Notes: generated from the sequence alone by a model not told the origin. A stretch of DNA of 64,000 nt from Pseudomonas sp. URIL14HWK12:I12 (GCF_003097135.1 NZ_QEQL01000001.1:1364001-1428000), one strand, 5' to 3'. Positions 27,650-37,207 are shown, counted from the first letter of the stretch. Translations and numbers: made by a program.

Positions 27650-29548
27650 TTATATCTCGACCTGCGTACCCAGCTCGATCACCCGGTTCAACGGCAAGCG
27701 GAAGAAGCGCAAGTTGCCGTTGGCGTTTTTGAGCATGAAGGCGAACAGCCCTTCACGCCAGCGCGCCATGCCGGCAAGCTTCGAGGAGATCACGGTTTCC
27801 CGGCTCAGGAAGTAGGTGGTGCGCATGGGGCTGAAGTCGAGCCCTTCCAGATGGCACAGCGACAAGGCTGCGGGCACGTCTGGCTCATCCATGAAGCCAT
27901 AGTGCAATACCACCCGGAAGAAACCCTCGCCGTAGTTTTCGACCTCGAAGCGCTGGTCACGCGGCACACGCGGGGCGTCTTCGTTGACCACGGTCAGCAA
28001 TACCACCTGCTCGTGAAGCACTTGGTTGTGCAGCATGTTGTGAAGCAGGGCATGGGGCACGGCGTCTTGGCGAGCCGTCAGGAATACCGCTGTGCCCTGC
28101 ACCCTGTGGGGCGGCTGCACACGGATGCTGCCGATGAAGATCGGCAGTGGCAGGCTGCCCTCATCGATGCGGTCCACCAGCAGCTGCTTGCCGCGCTTCC
28201 AGGTGGTCATCAGCACGAACAACACCAGGCCTGCCACCACCGGGAAGGCGCCGCCCTGCACGATCTTGGGCACGTTGGCGCTGAAGAACAGCAGGTCTAC
28301 GGCCAGGAAGCCCATCAGCACCGGCACGCTAAGCAACGGCGGCCATTTCCACAGCAGAAGGATGACCACGGAGATCATCACAGTGGTGCACAGCATCGTG
28401 CCCGTTACCGCCACCCCGTAGGCCGACGCCAGCGCACCGGACGACTCAAAGCCCAGCACCAGCAGGATCACACCAACCATCAGGGTCCAGTTCACCGCGC
28501 TGATGTAGATCTGGCCCTGCTCGCTGCTGGAGGTGTGCTGGATGTGCATGCGCGGGATATAGCCCAGCTGGATCGCCTGGTGGGTCAGGGAGAACGCCCC
28601 AGAAATCACCGCTTGGGAAGCGATGACCGTGGCCACTGTCGACAGCACGATCATCGGCACCAGGGCCCAGCCCGGCGCCAGCAGGAAGAACGGGTTACGT
28701 ACCGCCTCGGCATCGCCCAGCAGCAACGCGCCCTGGCCGAAATAATTGAGCACCAACCCTGGCAACACCAGGCCGAACCACGCGCGCGCAATCGGCTTGC
28801 GCCCAAAGTGCCCCATGTCGGCGTAGAGGGCCTCGGCACCGGTAAGGGCCAGCACCACTGCGCCCAAGGCGGCGATGCTGATGCCCGGATGCACTTCAAA
28901 GAAATTAAGTGCCCAATAAGGGTTCAGCGCCTTGAGCACCTCACGGTGTTGCTCGATGCCATAAATACCCAATGCACCCAGCACCACGAACCAGCACACC
29001 ATCACCGGCCCGAACAGCTTTCCTATTTGGGCGGTGCCATGCTTTTGCAGCACGAACAAGCCGATCAGGATCACCAGCGCAATGGGCACGACCCAATGCT
29101 CGATGCCATCGACCGCCAGCTCCAGCCCTTCCACCGCCGACAGCACAGACACCGCCGGGGTAATCATGCTATCGCCATAAAAAAGTGCGGTACCGCACAG
29201 GCCGAAGACCACCAGCACCGCACTCAGGCGCGGGTGGCCTTGTGCGGCGCGCCGGGCCAGGGCAAGCAACGCCATCGTACCGCCCTCGCCTTGGTTGTCG
29301 GCGCGCAGCACGAAGAGCACGTACTTGATCGACACTACCCAGATCAGCGCCCAGAAAATCAGCGACAGAATCCCCAATACCGCATCGTGGCTGACGCTCA
29401 GGCCATAGCCCCCAGTGAACACTTCCTTGAGGGTGTACAACGGGCTGGTCCCGATATCGCCATACACCACACCCACCGCTGCCACCAGAATGCTCAGAGG
29501 CCGTGCGGCACCATGGCCGCCCTGCTCCTCACTGCGTGCATGACCCAT
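27650..29548 (-). CDS. kup: Low-affinity potassium:proton symporter Kup
   Basis: A 632-residue KUP/HAK/KT transporter with about 12 membrane segments and the signature [16 protein letters not shown] near residues 28-43. A soluble C-terminal domain of about 180 residues follows. It imports K+ in the inner membrane, mainly at low pH. The ATG at 29548 has AGGAGA 7 bases upstream; the longer frame to 29614 has no such site. Confidence 0.94.
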   Translation of the reverse strand: MGHARSEEQGGHGAARPLSILVAAVGVVYGDIGTSPLYTLKEVFTGGYGLSVSHDAVLGILSLIFWALIWVVSIKYVLFVLRADNQGEGGTMALLALARRAAQGHPRLSAVLVVFGLCGTALFYGDSMITPAVSVLSAVEGLELAVDGIEHWVVPIALVILIGLFVLQKHGTAQIGKLFGPVMVCWFVVLGALGIYGIEQHREVLKALNPYWALNFFEVHPGISIAALGAVVLALTGAEALYADMGHFGRKPIARAWFGLVLPGLVLNYFGQGALLLGDAEAVRNPFFLLAPGWALVPMIVLSTVATVIASQAVISGAFSLTHQAIQLGYIPRMHIQHTSSSEQGQIYISAVNWTLMVGVILLVLGFESSGALASAYGVAVTGTMLCTTVMISVVILLLWKWPPLLSVPVLMGFLAVDLLFFSANVPKIVQGGAFPVVAGLVLFVLMTTWKRGKQLLVDRIDEGSLPLPIFIGSIRVQPPHRVQGTAVFLTARQDAVPHALLHNMLHNQVLHEQVVLLTVVNEDAPRVPRDQRFEVENYGEGFFRVVLHYGFMDEPDVPAALSLCHLEGLDFSPMRTTYFLSRETVISSKLAGMARWREGLFAFMLKNANGNLRFFRLPLNRVIELGTQVEI

Positions 29549-29673
29549 CCACTTCTCCTGCAGCTTGTGGTTTGCCGCTTGTCGGCGGCGTGTTTTGAAT
29601 TGATGCGCAGGCACCCCCGCGCGGCGCCGCCAAGCTTAGCGCAGCGCGCGGCGCATTTCTTCTGCCAGACGCT

Positions 29674-29701
29674 GGTCAAGTGGCCCGAGCATCGCTAGAA
29701 T
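29674..29701 (+). promoter_or_regulatory. Possible promoter of rimO
   Basis: TGGTCA (29673-29678) and TAGAAT (29696-29701) are separated by 17 bases, about 78 bases upstream of the rimO start. The -35 element is a weak match. Confidence 0.4.
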
Positions 29702-29778
29702 TGCGCACTTTTTGATCAGAGGCGCTTGCAGCGCCCCGCGCGGCCATGCCCGCGCCATCCGCCGAAACCGAGGTTGCC

Positions 29779-31113
29779 ATGTCCACCACTACGCCATCCA
29801 CCACGCCCAAGGTGGGTTTTGTCTCGCTGGGGTGCCCCAAAGCCCTGGTCGATTCCGAACGAATCCTGACCCAGCTGCGCATGGAAGGCTATGAAGTGGT
29901 GCCCACCTATCAGGGGGCAGACGTAGTAGTGGTCAACACCTGCGGCTTCATCGACAGCGCCAAGGCCGAATCGCTGGACGCCATTGGCGAGGCGCTGGCC
30001 GAGAACGGCCGGGTCATCGTCACCGGCTGCATGGGCGTTGAAGAAAACACCATCCGCGACGTGCACCCCAGCGTGCTGGCCGTCACCGGCCCGCAGCAGT
30101 ACGAGCAGGTAGTCAATGCGGTGCATGAAGTCGTGCCCCCGAAACTCGACCACAACCCGCTGATCGACCTGGTGCCACCCCAAGGCGTCAAGCTCACCCC
30201 GCGCCATTACGCCTACCTGAAGATTTCCGAAGGCTGCAACCACAGTTGCAGCTTTTGCATCATCCCGTCCATGCGTGGCAAGCTGGTGAGCCGCCCGGTG
30301 GGCGAGGTGCTCGACGAAGCGCAGCGCCTGGTCAAGGCCGGGGTCAAAGAGCTGCTGGTGATATCGCAAGACACCAGCGCCTACGGCGTGGACGTGAAAT
30401 ACCGCACCGGGTTCTGGAATGGCCAGCCGGTAAAAACCCGCATGACCGAGCTGTGCGAAGCACTGGGAAGCCTGGGCGTATGGGTCCGCTTGCACTACGT
30501 CTACCCCTATCCGCACGTCGATGAAATCATTCCGCTGATGGCGGCCGGCAAGGTGCTGCCCTACCTGGATATTCCCTTCCAGCACGCAAGCCCCAAGGTT
30601 CTCAAGGCCATGAAACGCCCGGCCTTCGAAGATCGCACCCTGGCGCGCATCAAGGCCTGGCGTGAACAGTGCCCAGACCTGGTGATCCGCTCGACCTTCA
30701 TCGTTGGCTTCCCAGGTGAAACCGAAGACGATTTCCAGTACCTGCTCGACTGGCTGAGCGAAGCCCAGCTCGACCGCGTCGGCTGCTTCCAATACTCGCC
30801 TGTGGAAGGCGCGCCGGCCAATGACTTGGCCGACCCTGTGCCTGACGACGTGAAGCAGGAGCGCTGGGAACGCTTCATGGCCCACCAGCAGGCCATCAGC
30901 GCTGCGCGCCTGCAACAGCGAGTGGGCCGCGAGATCGAGGTACTGATCGACGAAGTGGACGACCAAGGCGCCATCGGCCGCAGCTTCTTCGACGCACCGG
31001 AAATCGACGGCAACGTCTACGTCGACAGCGACCAACCGCTCAAGCCTGGCGACAAGGTTCGCTGCCGCATTACCGAGGCCGACGAATACGACCTCTGGGC
31101 ACAGGCGCTGTAA
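29779..31113 (+). CDS. rimO: Ribosomal protein S12 methylthiotransferase RimO
   Basis: A 444-residue radical SAM enzyme that methylthiolates Asp89 of ribosomal protein S12. The N-terminal cluster ligands are Cys19, Cys55 and Cys84. The radical SAM motif is Cys153-x3-Cys157-x2-Cys160 ([13 protein letters not shown]), and a C-terminal TRAM domain lies at about 375-440. The ATG at 29779 matches the family start ([16 protein letters not shown] follows); the upstream ATG at 29746 is less likely. Confidence 0.97.
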   Translation: MSTTTPSTTPKVGFVSLGCPKALVDSERILTQLRMEGYEVVPTYQGADVVVVNTCGFIDSAKAESLDAIGEALAENGRVIVTGCMGVEENTIRDVHPSVLAVTGPQQYEQVVNAVHEVVPPKLDHNPLIDLVPPQGVKLTPRHYAYLKISEGCNHSCSFCIIPSMRGKLVSRPVGEVLDEAQRLVKAGVKELLVISQDTSAYGVDVKYRTGFWNGQPVKTRMTELCEALGSLGVWVRLHYVYPYPHVDEIIPLMAAGKVLPYLDIPFQHASPKVLKAMKRPAFEDRTLARIKAWREQCPDLVIRSTFIVGFPGETEDDFQYLLDWLSEAQLDRVGCFQYSPVEGAPANDLADPVPDDVKQERWERFMAHQQAISAARLQQRVGREIEVLIDEVDDQGAIGRSFFDAPEIDGNVYVDSDQPLKPGDKVRCRITEADEYDLWAQAL

Positions 31114-31235
31114 AGCCGCCCGCGCCTCCTGGCCCCAGTAGCGGGCCTGGAGGCTTCGCCCGGCACTGCAAGCCGGTATCCCCGCAGTGCATGCGCTACA
31201 ATGCACGCCCTACCCTCCGGCATACGACGTTCTCG

Positions 31236-31697
31236 ATGATCCACAACGATGTACTGCGCAGCTTGCGCTACCTGCTCAATATAAGCGACGGCAAGCTGGC
31301 CGATATCATTCGGCTCAGCGGCGGCCAGGTCACGGTGGCCGAGCTGGGCCATTACCTCAAAAAAGAGGAAGAAGCAGGCTACCAGCGCTGCCCAGACGCG
31401 CTGATGGCGCATTTTCTCGATGGCCTGGTGATCCACAAGCGCGGGAAGGACGAGAGCCGCCCGGCACAGCCAATCGTGGTGCCGGTAACCAACAACGATG
31501 TGCTCAAAAAACTGCGCGTAGCGTTCGAGCTCAAGGAAGACGATATTCGCGAAATCCTGAACGCTGCCGGTTTTGCCGTCTCACGGCCCGAGCTGAGCGC
31601 GCTGTTCCGCAAGGCAGGGCACGAAAACTTCCGCCCTTGCGGTGATCAGTTGCTACGTAACTTCCTCAAGGGCCTGACCCAGCGCGTGCGCGGCTGA
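31236..31697 (+). CDS. yehS: YehS-family protein (DUF1456)
   Basis: A 153-residue protein of two tandem DUF1456 repeats: MIHNDVLRSLRYLLNISD at residue 1 and VTNNDVLKKLRVAFELKEDD at about 86. Each has the NDVL-LR start and an RP/C-F-R-pattern end (CPDALMAHFLDGLV and CGDQLLRNFLKGL). The function is unknown; the fold is helical. The stop codon is 2 bases before trmO, so the two form an operon. Confidence 0.9.
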   Translation: MIHNDVLRSLRYLLNISDGKLADIIRLSGGQVTVAELGHYLKKEEEAGYQRCPDALMAHFLDGLVIHKRGKDESRPAQPIVVPVTNNDVLKKLRVAFELKEDDIREILNAAGFAVSRPELSALFRKAGHENFRPCGDQLLRNFLKGLTQRVRG

Positions 31698-31699
31698 GC

Positions 31700-32404
31700 A
31701 TGAGCTACCAGGTCGAGCCGGTTGGTTTCATCCGCTCCTGCTTCAAGGAAAAGTTCGCCATCCCTCGCCAGCCTTCGTTGGCGCCTGCCGCGCGCGGCAC
31801 GCTTGAACTGGTCGCGCCGTACGACAACGGCGACGCGGTGCAGGGGCTGGAGCAGGTGAGCCACGTGTGGTTGCTGTTCATGTTCCATCAGGCGCTCGAC
31901 AGCAGCCCACGCCTGAAAGTGCGCCCGCCGCGGCTGGGCGGCAACCGAAGCATGGGTGTATTCGCGACGCGAGCGACCCACCGACCCAACGGCATCGGCC
32001 AATCGGTGGTGCGCCTGGAGGGGGTGGAGCCGGGGAGGCTCCGGTTGAGCGGTATCGACCTGCTCGACGGCACCCCGGTACTCGACATCAAACCCTACGT
32101 TCCCTACGCCGACCAGGTGCCCCACGCGGTCAATCGCATGGCCGACGCGCCGCCTGCACTGATTCCCGTGCAATGGGAAGACGCGGCGATCGCGGCAGCC
32201 CATGTGCACGGCGAACGCCTGGGCGAGCCATTGGTGGCGTTGGTCGAGCAGTGCCTGGCACAGGACCCACGGCCGGCTTACCAGGTGCCGGCACCGGAAC
32301 GGCGCTACGGTGCACGCCTATGGGATTTGGACGTGCATTGGCACTATCCCGAGCCTGGTACGATCCGGGTGCTGGCAATCACCTTGGCGGTCGCCAGCGC
32401 CTGA
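31700..32404 (+). CDS. trmO: tRNA (N6-threonylcarbamoyladenosine-37 N6)-methyltransferase TrmO
   Basis: A 234-residue member of the TsaA/YaeB (UPF0066) family, which methylates t6A37 of tRNA-Thr with SAM. The N-terminal beta-barrel domain shows the conserved GVFATRATHRPNGIGQSVV and VLDIKPYVPYAD stretches. The C-terminal ~70 residues match the family's proteobacterial extension. It directly follows yehS. Confidence 0.93.
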   Translation: MSYQVEPVGFIRSCFKEKFAIPRQPSLAPAARGTLELVAPYDNGDAVQGLEQVSHVWLLFMFHQALDSSPRLKVRPPRLGGNRSMGVFATRATHRPNGIGQSVVRLEGVEPGRLRLSGIDLLDGTPVLDIKPYVPYADQVPHAVNRMADAPPALIPVQWEDAAIAAAHVHGERLGEPLVALVEQCLAQDPRPAYQVPAPERRYGARLWDLDVHWHYPEPGTIRVLAITLAVASA

Positions 32405-32408
32405 AACG

Positions 32409-32435
32409 ACATCGCCCGGCATAGCCGGGCGATGT
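32409..32435. terminator. Hairpin between trmO and fpr
   Basis: A perfect 12-bp stem (32409-32420 with 32424-32435) with a 3-base loop lies between two convergent genes. The minus-strand tail CGTTTC is a weak U-tract, so it better fits fpr. Confidence 0.65.
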
Positions 32436-32449
32436 ACCTGAAGCGGCCG

Positions 32450-33229
32450 TTACTTCTCGACGAAGGCACGCTCGATCAGGTAGTCCCCTGGCTCGCGCAT
32501 GCGCGGGGAAATTTTCAGGCCGAAACTGTCGAGCACTTCACTGGTTTCGTCGAGCATGGCCGGGCTGCCGCAGATCATGGCACGGTCATCACGCGGGTTG
32601 ATTGGCGGCAGGCCAATATCGTCGAACAGCTTGCCGTTGCGCATCAGGTCTGTCAGCCGGCCCTCGTTTCGGAAAGGCTCACGGGTCACGGTGGGGTAAT
32701 AGATCAACTTCTCCTTCACCGCCTCGCCCAGATATTCGTGCTCGGGCAGGATCTGGGTGATGAATTCTTCGTACGCTACTTCGTTGACGTAACGTACCCC
32801 GTGCACGAGGATCACCTTCTCGAAACGCTCATAGGTTTCAGGGTCTTGAATGACGCTCATGAACGGCGCCAGGCCTGTACCGGTGCTGAGCAGGTACAGG
32901 TGCTTGCCCGGGGTCAGGTCGTCCAGCACCAGCGTGCCGGTAGGCTTCTTGCTGATCAGTACCTCATCGCCTTCCTTCAGGTGCTGCAACTGCGAGGTCA
33001 GCGGGCCATCTGGGACCTTGATGCTGAAGAATTCCAGATGCTCTTCCCAGTTGGGGCTGGCGACGGAGTAGGCGCGCATGAGCGGGCGGCCGTTGGGCTG
33101 CTGTAGCCCGATCATCACGAACTGGCCGTTCTCGAAGCGCAGGCCCGGGTCGCGGGTGCACTTGAAGCTGAACAGGGTGTCGTTCCAGTGATGAACACTC
33201 AGAACGCGTTCGTGGTTGAAGTTGCTCAT
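32450..33229 (-). CDS. fpr: Ferredoxin-NADP(+) reductase Fpr
   Basis: A 259-residue bacterial class I ferredoxin-NADP+ reductase. The FAD-binding RAYSVASPNWEEHLEFF and the NADP-binding GTGLAPFMSVIQ are both present, and the C-terminus VEK is that of the Pseudomonas/Azotobacter enzymes. It exchanges electrons between NADPH and ferredoxins or flavodoxin and supports oxidative-stress defence. It is transcribed divergently from the LysR gene finR, which activates fpr in P. putida. Confidence 0.96.
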   Translation of the reverse strand: MSNFNHERVLSVHHWNDTLFSFKCTRDPGLRFENGQFVMIGLQQPNGRPLMRAYSVASPNWEEHLEFFSIKVPDGPLTSQLQHLKEGDEVLISKKPTGTLVLDDLTPGKHLYLLSTGTGLAPFMSVIQDPETYERFEKVILVHGVRYVNEVAYEEFITQILPEHEYLGEAVKEKLIYYPTVTREPFRNEGRLTDLMRNGKLFDDIGLPPINPRDDRAMICGSPAMLDETSEVLDSFGLKISPRMREPGDYLIERAFVEK

Positions 33230-33255
33230 TGACGAAAACTCCGAAGAAAAGGCAT

Positions 33256-33272
33256 GTGCCTGGGGCAGGCAC
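33256..33272 (-). promoter_or_regulatory. Leader hairpin of fpr mRNA
   Basis: GTGCCTG (33256-33262) and CAGGCAC (33266-33272) pair perfectly over GGG, close to the expected 5' end of the fpr transcript and 27 bases upstream of the start codon. It may protect the transcript end or affect translation. Confidence 0.4.
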
Positions 33273-33283
33273 GATTGCGCGGT

Positions 33284-33312
33284 ATTCTAGTGGTGGCGAC
33301 AATATCTGTTAA
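33284..33312 (-). promoter_or_regulatory. Promoter of fpr
   Basis: On the minus strand TTAACA (33307-33312), a 17-base spacer and TAGAAT (33284-33289) form a good sigma-70 promoter. Transcription should begin near 33277, leaving a leader of about 48 bases. Confidence 0.65.
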
Positions 33313-33345
33313 ATGAATTATCAAGATATAGGTAATCGGTTATAT
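33302..33345. promoter_or_regulatory. Probable FinR operator region (two AT-rich dyads)
   Basis: ATATCT-N16-AGATAT (33302-33329) overlaps the fpr -35 element. ATATA-N10-TATAT (33326-33345) lies just before the finR start. LysR-type regulators bind such dyads upstream of the divergent target and repress their own gene. The assignment to FinR is inference from position. Confidence 0.5.
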
Positions 33346-33349
33346 AGAT

Positions 33350-34276
33350 ATGCGATTTACGCTCAGGCAACTCCAAGTCTTTGTTGCAGTGGCTCAGCAC
33401 GAAAGCGTCTCGCGTGCCGCCTCCCAGCTTGCACTGTCGCAATCGGCAGCCAGCACCTCCATCACCGAGCTGGAGCGCCAGTCCAGCTGCCAACTGTTCG
33501 ACCGCGCCGGTAAACGGTTGAGCCTCAATGCTCTGGGCCACCAGTTGCTGCCGCAAGCCGTAGCACTGCTGGACCAAGCCAAGGAAATAGAAGACCTGCT
33601 TGGCGGCAAGGCAGGCTTCGGCGCACTGGCGGTAGGCGCGACGCTGACCATAGGTAACTACCTGGCCACGCTGCTGATCGGCAGCTACATGCAGGTGCAC
33701 CCTGAAAGCCAGGTGAAGCTGCATGTGCAGAACACCGCACACGTGGTGCAGCAGGTGGCGCATTACGAGCTGGACCTGGGGCTGATCGAAGGAGACTGCA
33801 ACCACCCTGACCTCGAAGTGCAGCCCTGGGTGGCCGACGAGTTGGCCGTGTTCTGCTCACCGGCCCATCCGCTGGCACAGCCACGCCAGGCCAGTGTCGA
33901 AACCCTTACCGAACAGGCGTGGATTCTTCGCGAGCAGGGTTCCGGCACCCGGCTGACCTTCGACCAGGCCATGCGGCACCATCGATCAGCGCTGAACATC
34001 CGCCTGGAGCTGGAGCACACTGAGGCGATCAAGCGGGCTGTAGAGTCTGGGCTAGGCATCGGTTGTATATCACGCCTGGCACTGCGCGATGCCTTCCGCC
34101 GCGGTAGCCTGGTGGAAATCGCCACGCCGGAGCTGGACCTGACGCGGCAGTTCTATTTCATCTGGCACAAGCGCAAGTACCAGACTTCGGCAATGCGTGA
34201 GTTTCTAGAGCTATGCCGCACCTTCACCGCAGGCGCCCAGCGCAGCGACGAAATCGTGTTACCGACCGTTCCCTGA
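33350..34276 (+). CDS. finR: LysR-type regulator FinR
   Basis: A 308-residue LysR regulator. The N-terminal winged helix-turn-helix (LRQLQVFVAVAQHESVSRAA through about residue 60) is followed by a substrate-binding effector domain from about 90. It lies divergent to fpr, the arrangement described for FinR of P. putida, which activates fpr under superoxide stress. The start lies only 4 bases past the second dyad, so the leader is short and autoregulation is likely. It converges on dgkA with a 3-base gap. Confidence 0.88.
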   Translation: MRFTLRQLQVFVAVAQHESVSRAASQLALSQSAASTSITELERQSSCQLFDRAGKRLSLNALGHQLLPQAVALLDQAKEIEDLLGGKAGFGALAVGATLTIGNYLATLLIGSYMQVHPESQVKLHVQNTAHVVQQVAHYELDLGLIEGDCNHPDLEVQPWVADELAVFCSPAHPLAQPRQASVETLTEQAWILREQGSGTRLTFDQAMRHHRSALNIRLELEHTEAIKRAVESGLGIGCISRLALRDAFRRGSLVEIATPELDLTRQFYFIWHKRKYQTSAMREFLELCRTFTAGAQRSDEIVLPTVP

Positions 34277-34279
34277 GCC

Positions 34280-34642
34280 TCAGAGCAGAATGGCAGCCCA
34301 GACAATTGCGATCAGGCACAGCGCAACGAGCTGGGCTGCGCTGCCCATGTCCTTGGCATTTTTCGAAAGAGGGTGGCGTTCGAGCGAGATACGGTCGATG
34401 GCCGCTTCAATGGCAGAGTTGATCAGTTCGACGATCAGCGCCAGCAGGCAGGCCATGATCAGCACCGCACGCTCGACGCGGCTCACCGGCAGAGCGAAGC
34501 TCAGGGGCACCAGTACGGCATTGAGCAGTACCAACTGTCGAAAGGCAGCCTCACCCGTAAATGCGGCGCGCAAGCCGTCCAATGAATAACCGGCTGCATT
34601 GAAGATACGCTTGAGGCCTTTGTGGCCCTTGTAGGGTGACAT
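34280..34642 (-). CDS. dgkA: Diacylglycerol kinase DgkA
   Basis: A 120-residue inner-membrane enzyme with three transmembrane helices that phosphorylates diacylglycerol left over from osmoregulated glucan and lipid A modification. The active-site motif VELINSAIEAAIDRIS is at about residues 69-84. Length is typical. Confidence 0.95.
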   Translation of the reverse strand: MSPYKGHKGLKRIFNAAGYSLDGLRAAFTGEAAFRQLVLLNAVLVPLSFALPVSRVERAVLIMACLLALIVELINSAIEAAIDRISLERHPLSKNAKDMGSAAQLVALCLIAIVWAAILL

Positions 34643-34719
34643 GTGACGGGAGGCTCTGCAGGTCAGGGAAACGGCGCGCAGGCTACCCGACGCGCGGTCA
34701 AAAAACAGTGAAACGGTAC

Positions 34720-35370
34720 TCAGGCCGGGCTGACCGACTCCAATTGCTGAAGCAACAGTGCTGCCTGAGTGCGTGTACGCACATTGAGCTTGCGAAAAAT
34801 CGCCGTCACGTGAGCCTTGATGGTGGCCTCCGACACACTCAACTCGTAGGCGATCTGCTTGTTAAGCAGGCCCTCGCACACCATCGTCAGCACGCGAAAC
34901 TGCTGAGGCGTCAGGCTGGCCAGGCCTTCACTGGCCGCACGGGCTTCATCTGAGACCGCCACTGCTTCGAATGCCTGCGGCGGCCACCATTCATCGCCGT
35001 CGAGCACATGGCGGACGGCGCTTTGGATAGTTTCCAGAGGGCTGGACTTGGGGATGAACCCGCTCGCATTGAACTCGCGCGCCCTTACCACGACGCTTGC
35101 ATCCTCCTGGGCCGATACCATTACCACCGGCACCTGCGGGTATTGACCACGTAGCAGCACGAGCCCCGAGAAGCCGTAGGCACCCGGCATGTTCAAATCC
35201 AGCAGCACCAGATCCCAATCGGCCTTTTGCGCCAGGCAGGCTTCCAGCTCGGCAATGCTTGCAGCCTCCACCAGGCTTGCCTCGCTGCCCAGGCCCAGGC
35301 TAAGTGCCTGGCGCAATGCGCTGCGAAATAAAGGGTGGTCATCGGCAATCAGGATATCGTAGGTGGCCAT
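34720..35370 (-). CDS. erdR: ErdR-like orphan response regulator
   Basis: A 216-residue NarL/FixJ-type response regulator. The receiver domain begins MATYDILIADDHPLFRSAL with the acidic pair at 10-11; the phosphorylated Asp lies in LVLLDLNMPG. The C-terminal LuxR HTH reads NKQIAYELSVSEATIKAHV. The sequence and its position beside dgkA correspond to ErdR of Pseudomonas (P. aeruginosa PA3604), which activates acsA for acetate and ethanol use. No kinase gene is adjacent. I chose the ATG at 35370; the frame is open further upstream but lacks receiver homology, and the ribosome binding site is weak. Confidence 0.82.
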   Translation of the reverse strand: MATYDILIADDHPLFRSALRQALSLGLGSEASLVEAASIAELEACLAQKADWDLVLLDLNMPGAYGFSGLVLLRGQYPQVPVVMVSAQEDASVVVRAREFNASGFIPKSSPLETIQSAVRHVLDGDEWWPPQAFEAVAVSDEARAASEGLASLTPQQFRVLTMVCEGLLNKQIAYELSVSEATIKAHVTAIFRKLNVRTRTQAALLLQQLESVSPA

Positions 35371-35498
35371 CGGGCAGAGGGTCCTGTACTGGGCGGGGCC
35401 AAGCATGCCGGGGCCTGCAGGGGTGGTCAAGGTGAACAGGCTCGGGCACAGTGTGCGCCACCATTGTGCCCTAAACCCGACTCGAGTACTCACCTGGC

Positions 35499-36383
35499 AT
35501 GCACCGCTCTACTCTGCGCACCGATGCACTGATGTTGCTGACAGCCCTGATCTGGGGCTCGGCTTTCGTCATGCAGCAGCAGGCCATGGAACACATTGGC
35601 CCTTTTCTCTATTCCGGCCTGCGCTTCATCCTGGGCGCGCTGTGCCTTTTACCCTTGGTGCTGCGGGCAAGGCCTTCGCTCTCACACCCGACCGCTAGTA
35701 GCCGCTGGCCCCTGCGCGGCGGCGCGACCATGGGCTTGGTACTGGCGTGCGGTATCAACCTGCAGCAGGTCGGGCTGTTATTCACGACAGTAACCAACTC
35801 TGGGTTCATCACCGGGCTGTACGTGATCATTGTGCCACTGGTGGGCCTTGCGTTCGGGCAAAGGGCCCATTCCGGGACCTGGCTGGGCGCCGCCGCAGCG
35901 GTTCTCGGCATGGCGTTGCTCAGCGTTGGCGATGGCCTGAGTGTAGCCTGGGGCGATTTACTGCAATTGGCAGGTGCTTTCGCTTGGGCAGGGCATGTAC
36001 TGCTCGTTGGAGCGTTGGCCAATCGTCATGACCCGCTGCGCCTGGCCTTCGTTCAGTTCGTGGTCTGCGGGCTGGTCAGCCTTCTGCTCGCCCTGCTGCT
36101 CGAACCTTGGAACGGTGCGAGCATCGCAGCCGCTATTCCCGCCCTGCTCTACGGCGGCGTAGTAGCCGTTGCACTGGGCTTTACCTTGCAAGTGATCAGC
36201 CAGAAAGGTGCTCTGCCTTCACACGCAGCGGTGATCTTCTCACTCGAGGCGGTCTTCGCCGCCATTGCCGGGGCGATCTTTCTCGGTGAAAGCCTCAGCG
36301 TAAGAGGCTATTTGGGCTGCGGGTTGATGCTGGCGGGGATGCTCCTCGCTCAGCTTTGGCCCAAGCGCCCTTCTGCCGCCTGA
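35499..36383 (+). CDS. EamA/DMT-family transporter
   Basis: A 294-residue inner-membrane protein with ten predicted membrane segments in two EamA repeats. Repeat 1 starts LMLLTALIWGSAFVMQQQAM, and repeat 2 begins near residue 150 (WGDLLQLAGAFAWAGHVLLV). Such carriers usually export metabolites or amino acids; the substrate is unknown. It is divergent from erdR. Its last 34 bases overlap the end of the convergent DTW gene. Confidence 0.85.
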   Translation: MHRSTLRTDALMLLTALIWGSAFVMQQQAMEHIGPFLYSGLRFILGALCLLPLVLRARPSLSHPTASSRWPLRGGATMGLVLACGINLQQVGLLFTTVTNSGFITGLYVIIVPLVGLAFGQRAHSGTWLGAAAAVLGMALLSVGDGLSVAWGDLLQLAGAFAWAGHVLLVGALANRHDPLRLAFVQFVVCGLVSLLLALLLEPWNGASIAAAIPALLYGGVVAVALGFTLQVISQKGALPSHAAVIFSLEAVFAAIAGAIFLGESLSVRGYLGCGLMLAGMLLAQLWPKRPSAA

Positions 36384-37087
36384 TCACTCGCCAAATGCTG
36401 GTGCAGGGCATCCTGGGGGTCGATCGCGCGCTGGTACTTGGCGGCCAAGTAGTGCTGGCTGAAAGCGTCCAGCCACTGATCCAGGCGGTCAGCCGTGTGG
36501 ATCTCCCCGGCCAGCCCTAGGCACAATGCCGCCACTTCGGCCGTGCAGAAATGGTCCTCACGCTTTGAGCGGCGCAGGCGGTAGCGCGACAGCTGATCAG
36601 GCGCAAGGCTCAGGACCGGAAAGCGATCGAGCCAAGGGCTTTTCCGAAACATCTTGCGCGCCTCGGGCCACGTAGCATCCAGCAACACGAACAAAGGCCG
36701 CTTGCCGGCAGGCGGCGCCACCTGTTCAGTGACGCGCTCTGCCGCCACGAATTCGCCAGGGAAGACGATGTAAGGTTGCCATTGGGGATCGGCCAGCAAC
36801 TCCAGCAACCCCGGGGCCACTTCGGTCCGTGACCATGTGAAGGCGTGCGTGTCCTTTACCACATCGGCAATCAGCCAGCCGGTGTTGCTGGGTTTGAGGG
36901 CCTCGATGTCATGCATCACCAGGCACATACCCGCCTGCCCACCGGGCACCGGCAACCACGGGCACAGGCAATGGCTGCGCACCACCCGGCAGCGGGAGCA
37001 GCGCGGGGCCTTAGAGCCCCGTGCGACAAAGGGCTTGGAACTGAGGGCCAGGCGCTCATCGCGCAGGCGGGAAACGGCATGAGGCAT
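36350..37087 (-). CDS. DTW-domain tRNA-uridine aminocarboxypropyltransferase
   Basis: A 245-residue DTW-domain protein, probably forming acp3U on tRNA from SAM (TapT/TuaA class). A zinc-type Cys cluster, CSRCRVVRSHCLC, lies at about residues 30-42. The DTW-like motif LLDATWPEARKMF is near 134-146. The C-terminal ~60 residues are helical. Which tRNA position it modifies is not known. Its 3' end overlaps the DMT transporter gene. Confidence 0.88.
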   Translation of the reverse strand: MPHAVSRLRDERLALSSKPFVARGSKAPRCSRCRVVRSHCLCPWLPVPGGQAGMCLVMHDIEALKPSNTGWLIADVVKDTHAFTWSRTEVAPGLLELLADPQWQPYIVFPGEFVAAERVTEQVAPPAGKRPLFVLLDATWPEARKMFRKSPWLDRFPVLSLAPDQLSRYRLRRSKREDHFCTAEVAALCLGLAGEIHTADRLDQWLDAFSQHYLAAKYQRAIDPQDALHQHLASDQAAEGRLGQS

Positions 37088-37207
37088 GGTCGGTCACGGC
37101 GGGTGGCAGCGGGCGCGAAGCATAGCGCCCGCCAGGGCACTTGCCCACCTCCCCTGTGCCGGGCGGCACAATGCTTGTACTCTGGGGGCACGTTGAACAT
37201 CATGCTT

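Noticed and set aside
27641..29698. 685-codon plus-strand open frame opposite kup
   Set aside because: Very rich in His and Gln, as expected from the complement of a membrane-protein gene. The kup frame is clearly the real one.
29716..31206. 496-codon minus-strand open frame opposite rimO
   Set aside because: Shadow of rimO; the product has no recognisable domain.
34720..35493. Longer start at 35493 for the erdR-like gene
   Set aside because: The extra 41 residues lack receiver-domain homology and no ribosome binding site is seen. The family starts at the MATYDILIADDH position.
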